DNA from: UMGS1279 sp045536815
GTDB lineage: Bacteria; Bacillota; Clostridia; Oscillospirales; Acutalibacteraceae
Length of the DNA: 32,197 nt
Direction: 5' to 3'
Assembly: GCA_045536815.1 (NCBI GenBank)
Contig: JAZSOH010000002.1
Location: 1-32,197 of the forward strand
A program made the position numbers and the translations under genes. Each line of letters begins with the position of its first letter. Positions within the stretch are counted from its first letter, which is position 1. The notes beneath the pieces were generated by a model. That model was given only the letters and a program-made list of their open reading frames with translations. It did no database searches and was not told the origin of the DNA. Below, piece after piece: positions 14,394-21,166 of the stretch.

Positions 14394-15836
14394 ATGAAAG
14401 AAAATTTAACCATGCTGCTAGACCTTTATGAGCTTACAATGGCAAACGGCCTTTTCTATTCAGGCGAAAAAGATACCATTTGCTATTTTGATATGTTCTT
14501 CAGGCGTGTGCCCGACGAGGGCGGCTATGCCATTATGGCAGGTGTGGACGGGCTTATAGATTATCTTAAAAATCTTAGGTTTGAAGAGGACGATATTAAA
14601 TATCTTGAAGGCCTTAACCTTTTTGGTAAAGAGTTTTTAGATTATCTTAGAAACTTTAAATTTTCTTGCGATGTTTGGGCAGTCCCCGAAGGAACACCCA
14701 TTTTCCCGCATGAGCCTATAGTAACGGTTCGCGGCCCCGCTCTTGAAGCCTTTATAATTGAAACTATGGTGCTGCTAACCGTAAACCATCAATCCCTTAT
14801 AGCCACAAAGGCAAACCGTATTGTCAGGGCGGCAAAGGGCAGGGTGGTTTTGGAATTTGGCGCTCGCAGAGCGCATGGCTACGATGCCGCGATTTTAGGC
14901 GCACGTTCTGCCATTATAGGCGGTTGCGCAGGTACCTCCTGCGTAAAATCGGCAAAAGACTATGGTGCAAAATCGTCGGGAACTATGGCGCATAGCTGGG
15001 TTCAAATGTTTGATAGCGAATATGAAGCCTTTAAGGCTTATGCCCTTAAATATCCCGAAAGCTGTCTTCTTTTGGTTGACACATATAATGTTATAAAATC
15101 GGGTATCCCCAACGCCATAAAGGTTTTCGACGAGGTGTTAAAGCCTTTAGGCGCCAGACCTCTTGGTGTTAGAATTGATAGCGGCGATATCGCCTATCTC
15201 ACAAAAAAAGTTAGAAAAATGCTTGACGATGCAGGCTACCCCGACTGTAAAATTTGCGTTTCTAATTCACTTGACGAGCATCTTATCAGAGACGTTTTGG
15301 CACAGGGTGCGCAGATTGATTCTTTTGGTGTTGGCGAAAGGCTTATCACCGCCTCTTCTGAAGCAGTTTTCGGCGGAGTTTATAAGCTTACCGCAACCCA
15401 GACAAAACAAGGCAATATAGTTCCTAAAATCAAGGTTAGCGAAAATACCGCAAAAATCACCATTCCTTCATTTAAAAAGGTTTGGCGCCTTTTTGATAAT
15501 GATACAAATAAAGCAATTGCCGACGTTATAACACTTCATCACGAGGTTATCGACGATACAAAGCCTTATGAAATTTTCGACCCCGACCATACCTGGAAAA
15601 GAAAAACCGTTACAAACTTTACCGCAAAGCCGCTACTTGTTAAGATTTTTGAAAAAGGCGAAGCTATTTACGAAAGTCCCGACCTTGAAACTATTGCTAA
15701 TTACTGTAAAGAGCAGGTTGACTCGCTTTGGGACGAGGTTAAACGTTTTGAAAAGCCTCATAAATACTATGTTGACCTTTCCGAACAGCTTTGGAACGAA
15801 CGTCTTGCTCTTCTTAAAAAGCACTCTTATAAATAA
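14394..15836 (+). CDS. pncB: Nicotinate phosphoribosyltransferase
   Basis: This enzyme joins nicotinate and PRPP, using ATP, to give nicotinate mononucleotide for NAD salvage. The 480 residues include the N-terminal LLDLYELTMANGLFYSG, YAIMAGVDGLIDYL, EFGARRAHGYDAA, GTMAHSWVQMF, LLVDTYNVIKSGIPNAI and RIDSGDIAYLTKKVRK, all typical. ATG 14394 is favoured over GTG 14379 because GGTGGGAAG lies just upstream and the family N-terminus begins there. The gene follows a terminator without an obvious strong promoter, so some readthrough may occur. It is not in an operon with other NAD genes, although CinA, whose C-terminal domain deamidates NMN to the same product, lies 6 kb downstream. Confidence 0.95.
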   Translation: MKENLTMLLDLYELTMANGLFYSGEKDTICYFDMFFRRVPDEGGYAIMAGVDGLIDYLKNLRFEEDDIKYLEGLNLFGKEFLDYLRNFKFSCDVWAVPEGTPIFPHEPIVTVRGPALEAFIIETMVLLTVNHQSLIATKANRIVRAAKGRVVLEFGARRAHGYDAAILGARSAIIGGCAGTSCVKSAKDYGAKSSGTMAHSWVQMFDSEYEAFKAYALKYPESCLLLVDTYNVIKSGIPNAIKVFDEVLKPLGARPLGVRIDSGDIAYLTKKVRKMLDDAGYPDCKICVSNSLDEHLIRDVLAQGAQIDSFGVGERLITASSEAVFGGVYKLTATQTKQGNIVPKIKVSENTAKITIPSFKKVWRLFDNDTNKAIADVITLHHEVIDDTKPYEIFDPDHTWKRKTVTNFTAKPLLVKIFEKGEAIYESPDLETIANYCKEQVDSLWDEVKRFEKPHKYYVDLSEQLWNERLALLKKHSYK

Positions 15837-15868
15837 GCAAAAATTATAAACATTTTGTTAATTTTTTG

Positions 15869-15897
15869 TTGCAAGAGGTCGATTTTTGTAGTATACT
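15869..15897 (+). promoter_or_regulatory. Sigma-A promoter of the DUF1846 gene
   Basis: TTGCAA at 15869-15874 and TATACT at 15892-15897 have a 17-base spacer. The spacer contains GGTCGATTT (15877-15885), a nonamer also present in the promoter at 18762-18790. Confidence 0.75.
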
Positions 15898-15938
15898 GTT
15901 AACTGTGTAAGGCTAAGAAACATAAAGGAGATTTTCTC

Positions 15939-17426
15939 ATGAGCAAAATCGGGTTTGATAATGATAAATACATTAAACTACAATCCCAAAAAATCCGTGA
16001 CCGCATTTCGCAATTTGGCGGAAAGCTTTATATGGAGTTTGGCGGAAAGTTGTTTGATGACTATCATGCTGCCCGTGTTTTGCCAGGTTTTAAGCCCGAC
16101 AGTAAGGTTCGTATGCTTATGCAGCTTAAGGACCAGGCCGAAATTGTTATTGTAATAAATGCCGATGCTATTGAGCAAAATAAACGCCGAGGCGACCTTG
16201 GCATAACCTATGATATGGACACTCTTCGCCTTATAGACGCTTTCAGGGGAATTGGTCTTTTTGTTGGTAGCGTTGTTATAACCTGTTATAACGGCCAGTC
16301 GGCTGCGGACAAGTTTGAAAAAAGGCTTGAAGCCCTTGGCGTTAAATGCTATAAGCACTATCCTATTGAAGATTATCCCGCAAATATTCCACTTATTGTT
16401 AGTGAAGACGGGTTTGGCAAAAACGATTTTATCGAAACCGAAAGAAGCTTGGTTGTTGTTACCGCCCCCGGTCCCGGCAGTGGCAAAATGGCGGTTTGCC
16501 TTTCTCAGCTTTATCACGAAAACAAGCGCGGCATAAAAGCGGGCTATGCAAAATTTGAAACCTTCCCTATTTGGAATATTCCGCTTAAATCCCCTATAAA
16601 TTTGGCTTATGAAGCCGCCACCGCCGACCTTAACGATGTTAATATGATTGACTTTTATCATCTCGAGGCGTACGGCGAAACAACCGTAAATTATAACCGC
16701 GATATTGAGATTTTCCCTGTTTTAAACGCTATGATGGAGCGTATTATGGGCAAATCCCCTTACAAAAGCCCTACCGATATGGGTGTTAATATGGCAGGGT
16801 ACTGTATTTTTGATGACAAAGCGGTTGAAGACGCTTCTAAGCAGGAAATACTTCGTAGATACTACGCCGCTTGTTGCGGTGTAAGACAGGGCACAAGCGA
16901 ACAAAGCGAGGTTAACAAGCTTGAGATTTTAATGGGTCAGCTTGGCATTACCGCAAACGACCGCCCTGTTGTAAGGGCCGCAAAACAAAAGGCAGAGGAA
17001 ACGGGCGCTCCTGCCGTTGCGTTAGAGCTTTCTGACGGAACGATTGTTACAGGAAAAACCTCTTCTCTTCTTGGCTCTTCGGCGGCAGTTTTGCTTAACT
17101 CTTTAAAGGTTCTCGCCGAAATTCCCGACGAGCTTGACCTTATTTCTCACGTTATAATCGAGCCTATTCAAACACTTAAAACCGTTTATATGGGCAACCA
17201 TAACCCCAGGCTTCATACCGACGAGGTTTTAATTGCTCTTTCTATTTGCGGCGCAACAAGTCCCCTTGCTGCAAAGGCAGTTGAAAAGCTTTCTGCTTTA
17301 AAGGGAACAGAGGCTCACTCTTCGGTTATTCTCTCTTCAGTTGATGAGAATGTTTTTAGAAAGCTTGGTGTTAATATAACCTACGAGCCTAGATATCAAA
17401 CCAAAAAACTTTATCACGGAAAATAA
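15939..17426 (+). CDS. DUF1846 family protein
   Basis: The 495-residue protein matches the DUF1846 family throughout: GFDNDKYIKLQSQKIRDRI at the start, FGGKLFDDYHAARVLPGF, VIVINADAIEQNKRRGDLGI, VVVTAPGPGSGKMAVCLSQLYH (a P-loop-like glycine-rich segment near residue 180), YHLEAYGETTVNYNRDIE, and RRYYAACCGVRQG. Family members are conserved in Firmicutes, but their biochemical function is not established; a nucleotide-binding core is suggested by structure and motif. AAAGGAG precedes the ATG and there is a strong own promoter, so it is a single-gene unit that is probably well expressed. Confidence 0.92.
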   Translation: MSKIGFDNDKYIKLQSQKIRDRISQFGGKLYMEFGGKLFDDYHAARVLPGFKPDSKVRMLMQLKDQAEIVIVINADAIEQNKRRGDLGITYDMDTLRLIDAFRGIGLFVGSVVITCYNGQSAADKFEKRLEALGVKCYKHYPIEDYPANIPLIVSEDGFGKNDFIETERSLVVVTAPGPGSGKMAVCLSQLYHENKRGIKAGYAKFETFPIWNIPLKSPINLAYEAATADLNDVNMIDFYHLEAYGETTVNYNRDIEIFPVLNAMMERIMGKSPYKSPTDMGVNMAGYCIFDDKAVEDASKQEILRRYYAACCGVRQGTSEQSEVNKLEILMGQLGITANDRPVVRAAKQKAEETGAPAVALELSDGTIVTGKTSSLLGSSAAVLLNSLKVLAEIPDELDLISHVIIEPIQTLKTVYMGNHNPRLHTDEVLIALSICGATSPLAAKAVEKLSALKGTEAHSSVILSSVDENVFRKLGVNITYEPRYQTKKLYHGK

Positions 17427-17429
17427 AAA

Positions 17430-17460
17430 AAGACCTCAGCAAAAGCTGAGGTCTTAATTT
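17430..17460. terminator. Shared terminator between convergent genes
   Basis: Perfect 11-bp arms at 17430-17440 and 17445-17455 enclose AAAA. The T-run is strong only on the minus strand, so it serves the DUF1273 gene best and the DUF1846 gene less efficiently. Confidence 0.85.
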
Positions 17461-17464
17461 GTGT

Positions 17465-18022
17465 TTATTTTTTGCCGCCGATATAATATGAAAGCTTTTC
17501 ATACGGCTTTTTACTATCTTCGTGTATATTTACAATGTGAAGCCTGTCCCTTTGCGCCATAGCAATAGTGTTTGCAGTGCCACCGGGTTTACCGTTATAA
17601 TATGTGATTATCATCGAAGAATGGGCAACCATTTTTGCGTTTCTCGCAACAAAAGCGTTTTTATTGTACCTTTCACTGAAATAATAAGTATGGTCTGCAG
17701 AAGAAAGTACAAAATCATACCTTTGTCGCCAATCGGGGATGAAGCGTTTGGGCTGATTTTTGTAAGGCAAAACCATTATAAGCTTTATATCAGGAAATTT
17801 TTCTTTTAAAAGAACAACCACTTCGCCACAAACAAGGTCAAAGCCCATTGCACCACCGCAAAGGAAATTCCTATATCCCTTTTCGTAAGCATCTAAAATG
17901 GCGTTGGTTATATGATTCTCAAGCTCTATGAACTTATCGTTGTTTCTTCTAAGCGGGAAGGAAAACTTGTGTGGCCTATATCCCGAAAAACAACAGGTTT
18001 CAAAACGATTTAGATCTAACAT
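17465..18022 (-). CDS. DUF1273/YpsA-like SLOG-fold protein
   Basis: The 185-residue protein has the YpsA-type SLOG fold: CCFSGYRPHKF at the N-terminus, NFLCGGAMGFDLVCGEVV, IKLIMVLPYKNQPKRF, RNAKMVAHSSMIITYYNGKPGGTANTI. In Bacillus, YpsA affects cell division when overproduced; the family is inferred to bind a nucleotide-derived ligand. The start is ATG 18022, next to the conserved region and preceded by AGAAGGAAG; an alternative at 18058 has no clear ribosome site. It is divergent from the Lrp gene and is the second SLOG-like protein of the window. Confidence 0.85.
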   Translation of the reverse strand: MLDLNRFETCCFSGYRPHKFSFPLRRNNDKFIELENHITNAILDAYEKGYRNFLCGGAMGFDLVCGEVVVLLKEKFPDIKLIMVLPYKNQPKRFIPDWRQRYDFVLSSADHTYYFSERYNKNAFVARNAKMVAHSSMIITYYNGKPGGTANTIAMAQRDRLHIVNIHEDSKKPYEKLSYYIGGKK

Positions 18023-18062
18023 CTTCCTTCTTATCTCCCTAGTTACATAATAATACACCTAT

Positions 18063-18091
18063 ATTATATTACCTTTGAGGTCAAAAATCAA
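18063..18091 (-). promoter_or_regulatory. Sigma-A promoter of the DUF1273 gene
   Basis: On the minus strand TTGATT (18091-18086) and TATAAT (18068-18063) are separated by 17 bases. Confidence 0.6.
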
Positions 18092-18140
18092 TATCCCAAT
18101 TTAACTTTTTTACAAATATTACTAATTTCCAAAGGTCTTG

Positions 18141-18169
18141 TTGCAATTATAAACGATTTATATTATAAT
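18141..18169 (+). promoter_or_regulatory. Sigma-A promoter of the Lrp gene
   Basis: TTGCAA at 18141-18146 and TATAAT at 18164-18169 are separated by 17 bases. The divergent promoter lies about 75 bases away, so a dimeric or octameric Lrp could contact both. Confidence 0.75.
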
Positions 18170-18208
18170 ATTTTTGATGTCTACACTTTAGATTTTGGGG
18201 GTCTTTAG

Positions 18209-18658
18209 ATGGATAATATTGATTTGAAAATTATTTCCTTGCTTCAAAAGAATGCAAGAATGCCGCTAAAGGCGCTTGCAAACGAGGTTTTTCTTTCTTC
18301 CCCCGGCGTAGCCGCGAGAATTGAAAGATTGGAAAAAGAAGGCATAATTACCGGTTATTCTGCAACCATTGATAACAAAAAACTCGGCTTCCCCATTATA
18401 GCCTATATAAATTTAGAAATTCAGCCCGTTCAAAAGCCCGAGTTTTACCCCTTTATCACAAAGCACCCTAACGTTTTAGAGTGTAGCTGTGTTACGGGGC
18501 ATTATTCTATGCTTATTAAGGTGGCTTTTGACTCAACCGAAAGTCTTGACAGCTTTATAGGAAAGCTTCAAACCTTTGGAAATACCGAAACACAAATAGT
18601 ATTTTCCACCGCCTTAGAGCATAGAGGTGTAAATGTGGAAGATTTTATAGAAAAATAA
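18209..18658 (+). CDS. Lrp/AsnC family transcriptional regulator
   Basis: This 149-residue protein has an N-terminal winged HTH (DNIDLKIISLLQKNARMPLK, ALANEVFLSSPGVAARIERLEKEGII) and a C-terminal RAM/AsnC ligand-binding domain (IIAYINLEIQPVQ ... VLECSCVTGHYSMLIKVAF). Length and order are standard. Such regulators sense amino acids and often act on themselves and on neighbours. The next operon begins with cysteine desulfurase, so a link to cysteine is possible but only by position. GGGGGTC precedes the ATG. A terminator separates it from the next gene. Confidence 0.92.
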   Translation: MDNIDLKIISLLQKNARMPLKALANEVFLSSPGVAARIERLEKEGIITGYSATIDNKKLGFPIIAYINLEIQPVQKPEFYPFITKHPNVLECSCVTGHYSMLIKVAFDSTESLDSFIGKLQTFGNTETQIVFSTALEHRGVNVEDFIEK

Positions 18659-18673
18659 TTCTCTTGCTTTTTG

Positions 18674-18712
18674 ACCGACAAGGCATTTTTGTCTTGTCGG
18701 TTTTCTTTTTTT
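18674..18712 (+). terminator. Intrinsic terminator after the Lrp gene
   Basis: Perfect 9-bp arms ACCGACAAG (18674-18682) and CTTGTCGGT (18693-18701) are followed by TTTC and a T-run. Confidence 0.9.
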
Positions 18713-18761
18713 AAAAAGTAAAAGTTGTAAATTTTACTACCTCAAAATTTATAAAATACTC

Positions 18762-18790
18762 TTGTGTAAGCGGTCGATTTGTGGTAAAAT
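18762..18790 (+). promoter_or_regulatory. Sigma-A promoter of the desulfurase-thiI-fusion operon
   Basis: TTGTGT at 18762-18767 and TAAAAT at 18785-18790 are separated by 17 bases. The spacer contains GGTCGATTT (18772-18780), shared with the promoter at 15869. No other promoter is obvious before 24205, so the four genes are probably one transcript. Confidence 0.7.
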
Positions 18791-18825
18791 GTATGTGTAT
18801 AATTATATGAAAAGGAGGGGTGATT

Positions 18826-19965
18826 TTGGAAAGACTTTTTTATCTTGATAACAGCGCTACAACAAGGCCTTGTGACGAGGCGGTTGCAGCCCTTTCTGCC
18901 GCCGTCACCAAAGACTTTGGCAACCCCTCTTCCCTTTATATTTTCGGTATGAATGCCGAAAAAATTCTTAGCGATGCGAGGGCGACTATCGCCGAAAGGC
19001 TTGACTGCCGCGAGGACGAAGTTTTCTTTACTTCGGGCGGCACAGAAAGCAACAACACCGCCATATTTTCTTCGGTAAAGCTTCTAAAAAGAAGGGGTAA
19101 CCATATCGTTACAACAAGTATTGAACACCCCTCGGTTTTAGAGCCTATTCGCGCTCTTGAAAAAGAGGGCTTCGAGGTTGACTATTTAAAGCCCGACAAA
19201 AACGGTGTTGTGCCGATTTCGGCCTTTGAAAAGGCTATAAGGAAAGATACCATTCTTGTAAGCGCTATGCTTGTAAACAATGAGGTTGGCTCGGTTCTGC
19301 CGATTGGCGAAATAAAACAAATAATTAAAAATGTCGGCTCCCCCGCGCTTCTTCACACCGACTGTGTTCAGGCATTTGGCAAAATTCCTGTTTTACCAAA
19401 CGAGCTTTCGACCGACCTTGTTTCAATAAGCGCCCATAAAATTCACGGGGTTAAGGGCGCAGGTGCCCTTTATGTTAAAAAGGGCTTGTCGCTTCCCCCT
19501 TTTATCGTGGGCGGAGGTCAAGAAAAAGGGCTTCGTTCAGGTACCGAAGCTGTTCCCGCTATTGCCGCTTTTGGCGCGGCGGTAAAGGCTCTGCCAAATC
19601 TAACCGAAACAAAAAAACTTGCTTTGTCTTTAAAGCAAAAATGTCTTTCACTTTTGAAGGAATTTGATAATGTTTCATTGAACTCACCCGAAGACAGTTT
19701 GCCCTATATTCTTAATTTTTCCTTTACGGGTTACCGTTCGGAAACCCTGCTTCACCATTTAGAGTCTTTTGGCGTTTTGGTTTCAAGCGGAAGCGCTTGT
19801 AGTAAAGGAAAGGGTAGCTATGTTCTTTTAGAAATGGGGCTGCCGCAAAATGTGGTCGATAGCGCACTTAGGATAAGCTTTAGCAGATTTAACACCGAAG
19901 ATGACATCGAGGCTCTTTACTGCGCTCTTAAAAGCGCTTTAAAGCTTAGAAAATCGAAAAAATAA
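18826..19965 (+). CDS. Cysteine desulfurase (IscS/NifS family, ThiI partner)
   Basis: This PLP enzyme removes sulfur from cysteine as an enzyme-bound persulfide. The 379 residues show FYLDNSATTRP, TSGGTESNNTA, HTDCVQAFGKIP, the PLP lysine K205 in SAHKIHGVKGAG, and the catalytic C325 in SSGSACSKGKGS. TTG 18826 is chosen because GGAGGGG lies about seven bases upstream, while GTG 18820 overlaps that site. It lies 13 bases before thiI; in Firmicutes such pairs supply sulfur directly to ThiI for 4-thiouridine in tRNA (the NifZ role in Bacillus), which replaces the missing rhodanese domain of ThiI. Family assignment is secure and partner specificity is inferred. Confidence 0.93.
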   Translation: MERLFYLDNSATTRPCDEAVAALSAAVTKDFGNPSSLYIFGMNAEKILSDARATIAERLDCREDEVFFTSGGTESNNTAIFSSVKLLKRRGNHIVTTSIEHPSVLEPIRALEKEGFEVDYLKPDKNGVVPISAFEKAIRKDTILVSAMLVNNEVGSVLPIGEIKQIIKNVGSPALLHTDCVQAFGKIPVLPNELSTDLVSISAHKIHGVKGAGALYVKKGLSLPPFIVGGGQEKGLRSGTEAVPAIAAFGAAVKALPNLTETKKLALSLKQKCLSLLKEFDNVSLNSPEDSLPYILNFSFTGYRSETLLHHLESFGVLVSSGSACSKGKGSYVLLEMGLPQNVVDSALRISFSRFNTEDDIEALYCALKSALKLRKSKK

Positions 19966-19978
19966 ATAGAGGTCTAAT

Positions 19979-21151
19979 ATGAAAGAAATTATACTTATTA
20001 AAAACGGCGAGCTTGCTCTTAAAGGTCTTAACCGTATGACCTTTGAGGATATACTTATTAAAAACATAAAAAACAGTCTTAGAAGTCTTGGTGCTATAGA
20101 TGTTACTCGTGCGCAGTCTACGATTATTATCACCCCAAGGGATGATGATTTCCCCTTTAACAAGGCTCTTTTGGCTATTGAAAAGGTTTTCGGTATCGCT
20201 GCGTTTTGCCGCGCCGCCGTTTGCGAAAAAGATATTAACGATATTTTAAGCAAAGCCGCCCAGTATCTTGAAGAGCCTCTTAAAAAGGTTAAAACCTTCA
20301 AGGTTGAGGCAAAGCGTTCTGATAAAAAATTCCCACTAACCTCACCCGAGATTTCCCGACTTGTTGGTGGTGAGCTTCTAAAACATTATCATCACCTTAA
20401 GGTTGATGTTCACAACCCCGACATAGTTGTTACCGTAGAGGTGAGGGATTTTGGCGCATACATTCGCGCAGGGCAGATTCACGGCGCAGGAGGTATGCCT
20501 GTTGGCACAGGAGGACGTGCTTCAATTTTGATTTCGGGCGGAATTGATAGCCCCGTTGCCGCTTGGATGATGGCAAAAAGAGGAATTAAACTAAACGCAA
20601 TTCACTTTGCAAGTCCGCCATATACAAGTCTTCGCGCCGAGCAAAAGGTTAAAAAGCTTTTGTCAAAGGTTGCAAAATATTCGGGGCCTATCCCCGTAGG
20701 CGTTGTTCCGTTTACCGAAATTCAGGAAGCGATTTCTGAAAACTGTCCCGAAGAATATTTTACAATTATTATGCGCCGTATGATGATGCGCATAAGCGAA
20801 CGTTTAGCAAGAAAAAGCGGAAGCCTTGCCCTTATAACAGGGGAGAGCGTTGGTCAGGTTGCAAGTCAGACTTTACCCGCTCTTGTTACCACCGATGCGG
20901 TTGTAAATCTTCCCGTTTTCCGCCCCCTTATCGGTATGGACAAGGATGAAATTATTTTAATTTCAAGGAAGATTGATACCTTCGAAACCTCTATTGAGCC
21001 TTATGAGGATTGTTGTACGGTATTTACCCCCAAGCACCCAAGAACTAATCCTAAGCTTGAGGCGGTAGAAAAGGTAGAAGCCTCTTTCGATTTTAACGAA
21101 ATGATTGAAAGAGCGGTAGAGGGCACAATTTTTGAAACCATAGAAGCATAA
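19979..21151 (+). CDS. thiI: tRNA 4-thiouridine synthase ThiI
   Basis: ThiI adenylates U8 of tRNA and inserts sulfur. The 390 residues comprise an N-terminal ferredoxin-like region (EIILIKNGELALKGLNR), a THUMP RNA-binding domain (about 60-165) and a PP-loop ATPase domain with ILISGGIDSPVAAWMMAKRG. A conserved TGESVGQVASQTL and DCCTVFTPKHPRT follow. There is no C-terminal rhodanese domain, as is normal in Firmicutes, where the adjacent desulfurase supplies sulfur. The gene starts 13 bases after the desulfurase gene with AGAGGTC upstream, and ends 15 bases before cinA. Confidence 0.95.
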   Translation: MKEIILIKNGELALKGLNRMTFEDILIKNIKNSLRSLGAIDVTRAQSTIIITPRDDDFPFNKALLAIEKVFGIAAFCRAAVCEKDINDILSKAAQYLEEPLKKVKTFKVEAKRSDKKFPLTSPEISRLVGGELLKHYHHLKVDVHNPDIVVTVEVRDFGAYIRAGQIHGAGGMPVGTGGRASILISGGIDSPVAAWMMAKRGIKLNAIHFASPPYTSLRAEQKVKKLLSKVAKYSGPIPVGVVPFTEIQEAISENCPEEYFTIIMRRMMMRISERLARKSGSLALITGESVGQVASQTLPALVTTDAVVNLPVFRPLIGMDKDEIILISRKIDTFETSIEPYEDCCTVFTPKHPRTNPKLEAVEKVEASFDFNEMIERAVEGTIFETIEA

Positions 21152-21166
21152 GAGGAGTTTTTATTT

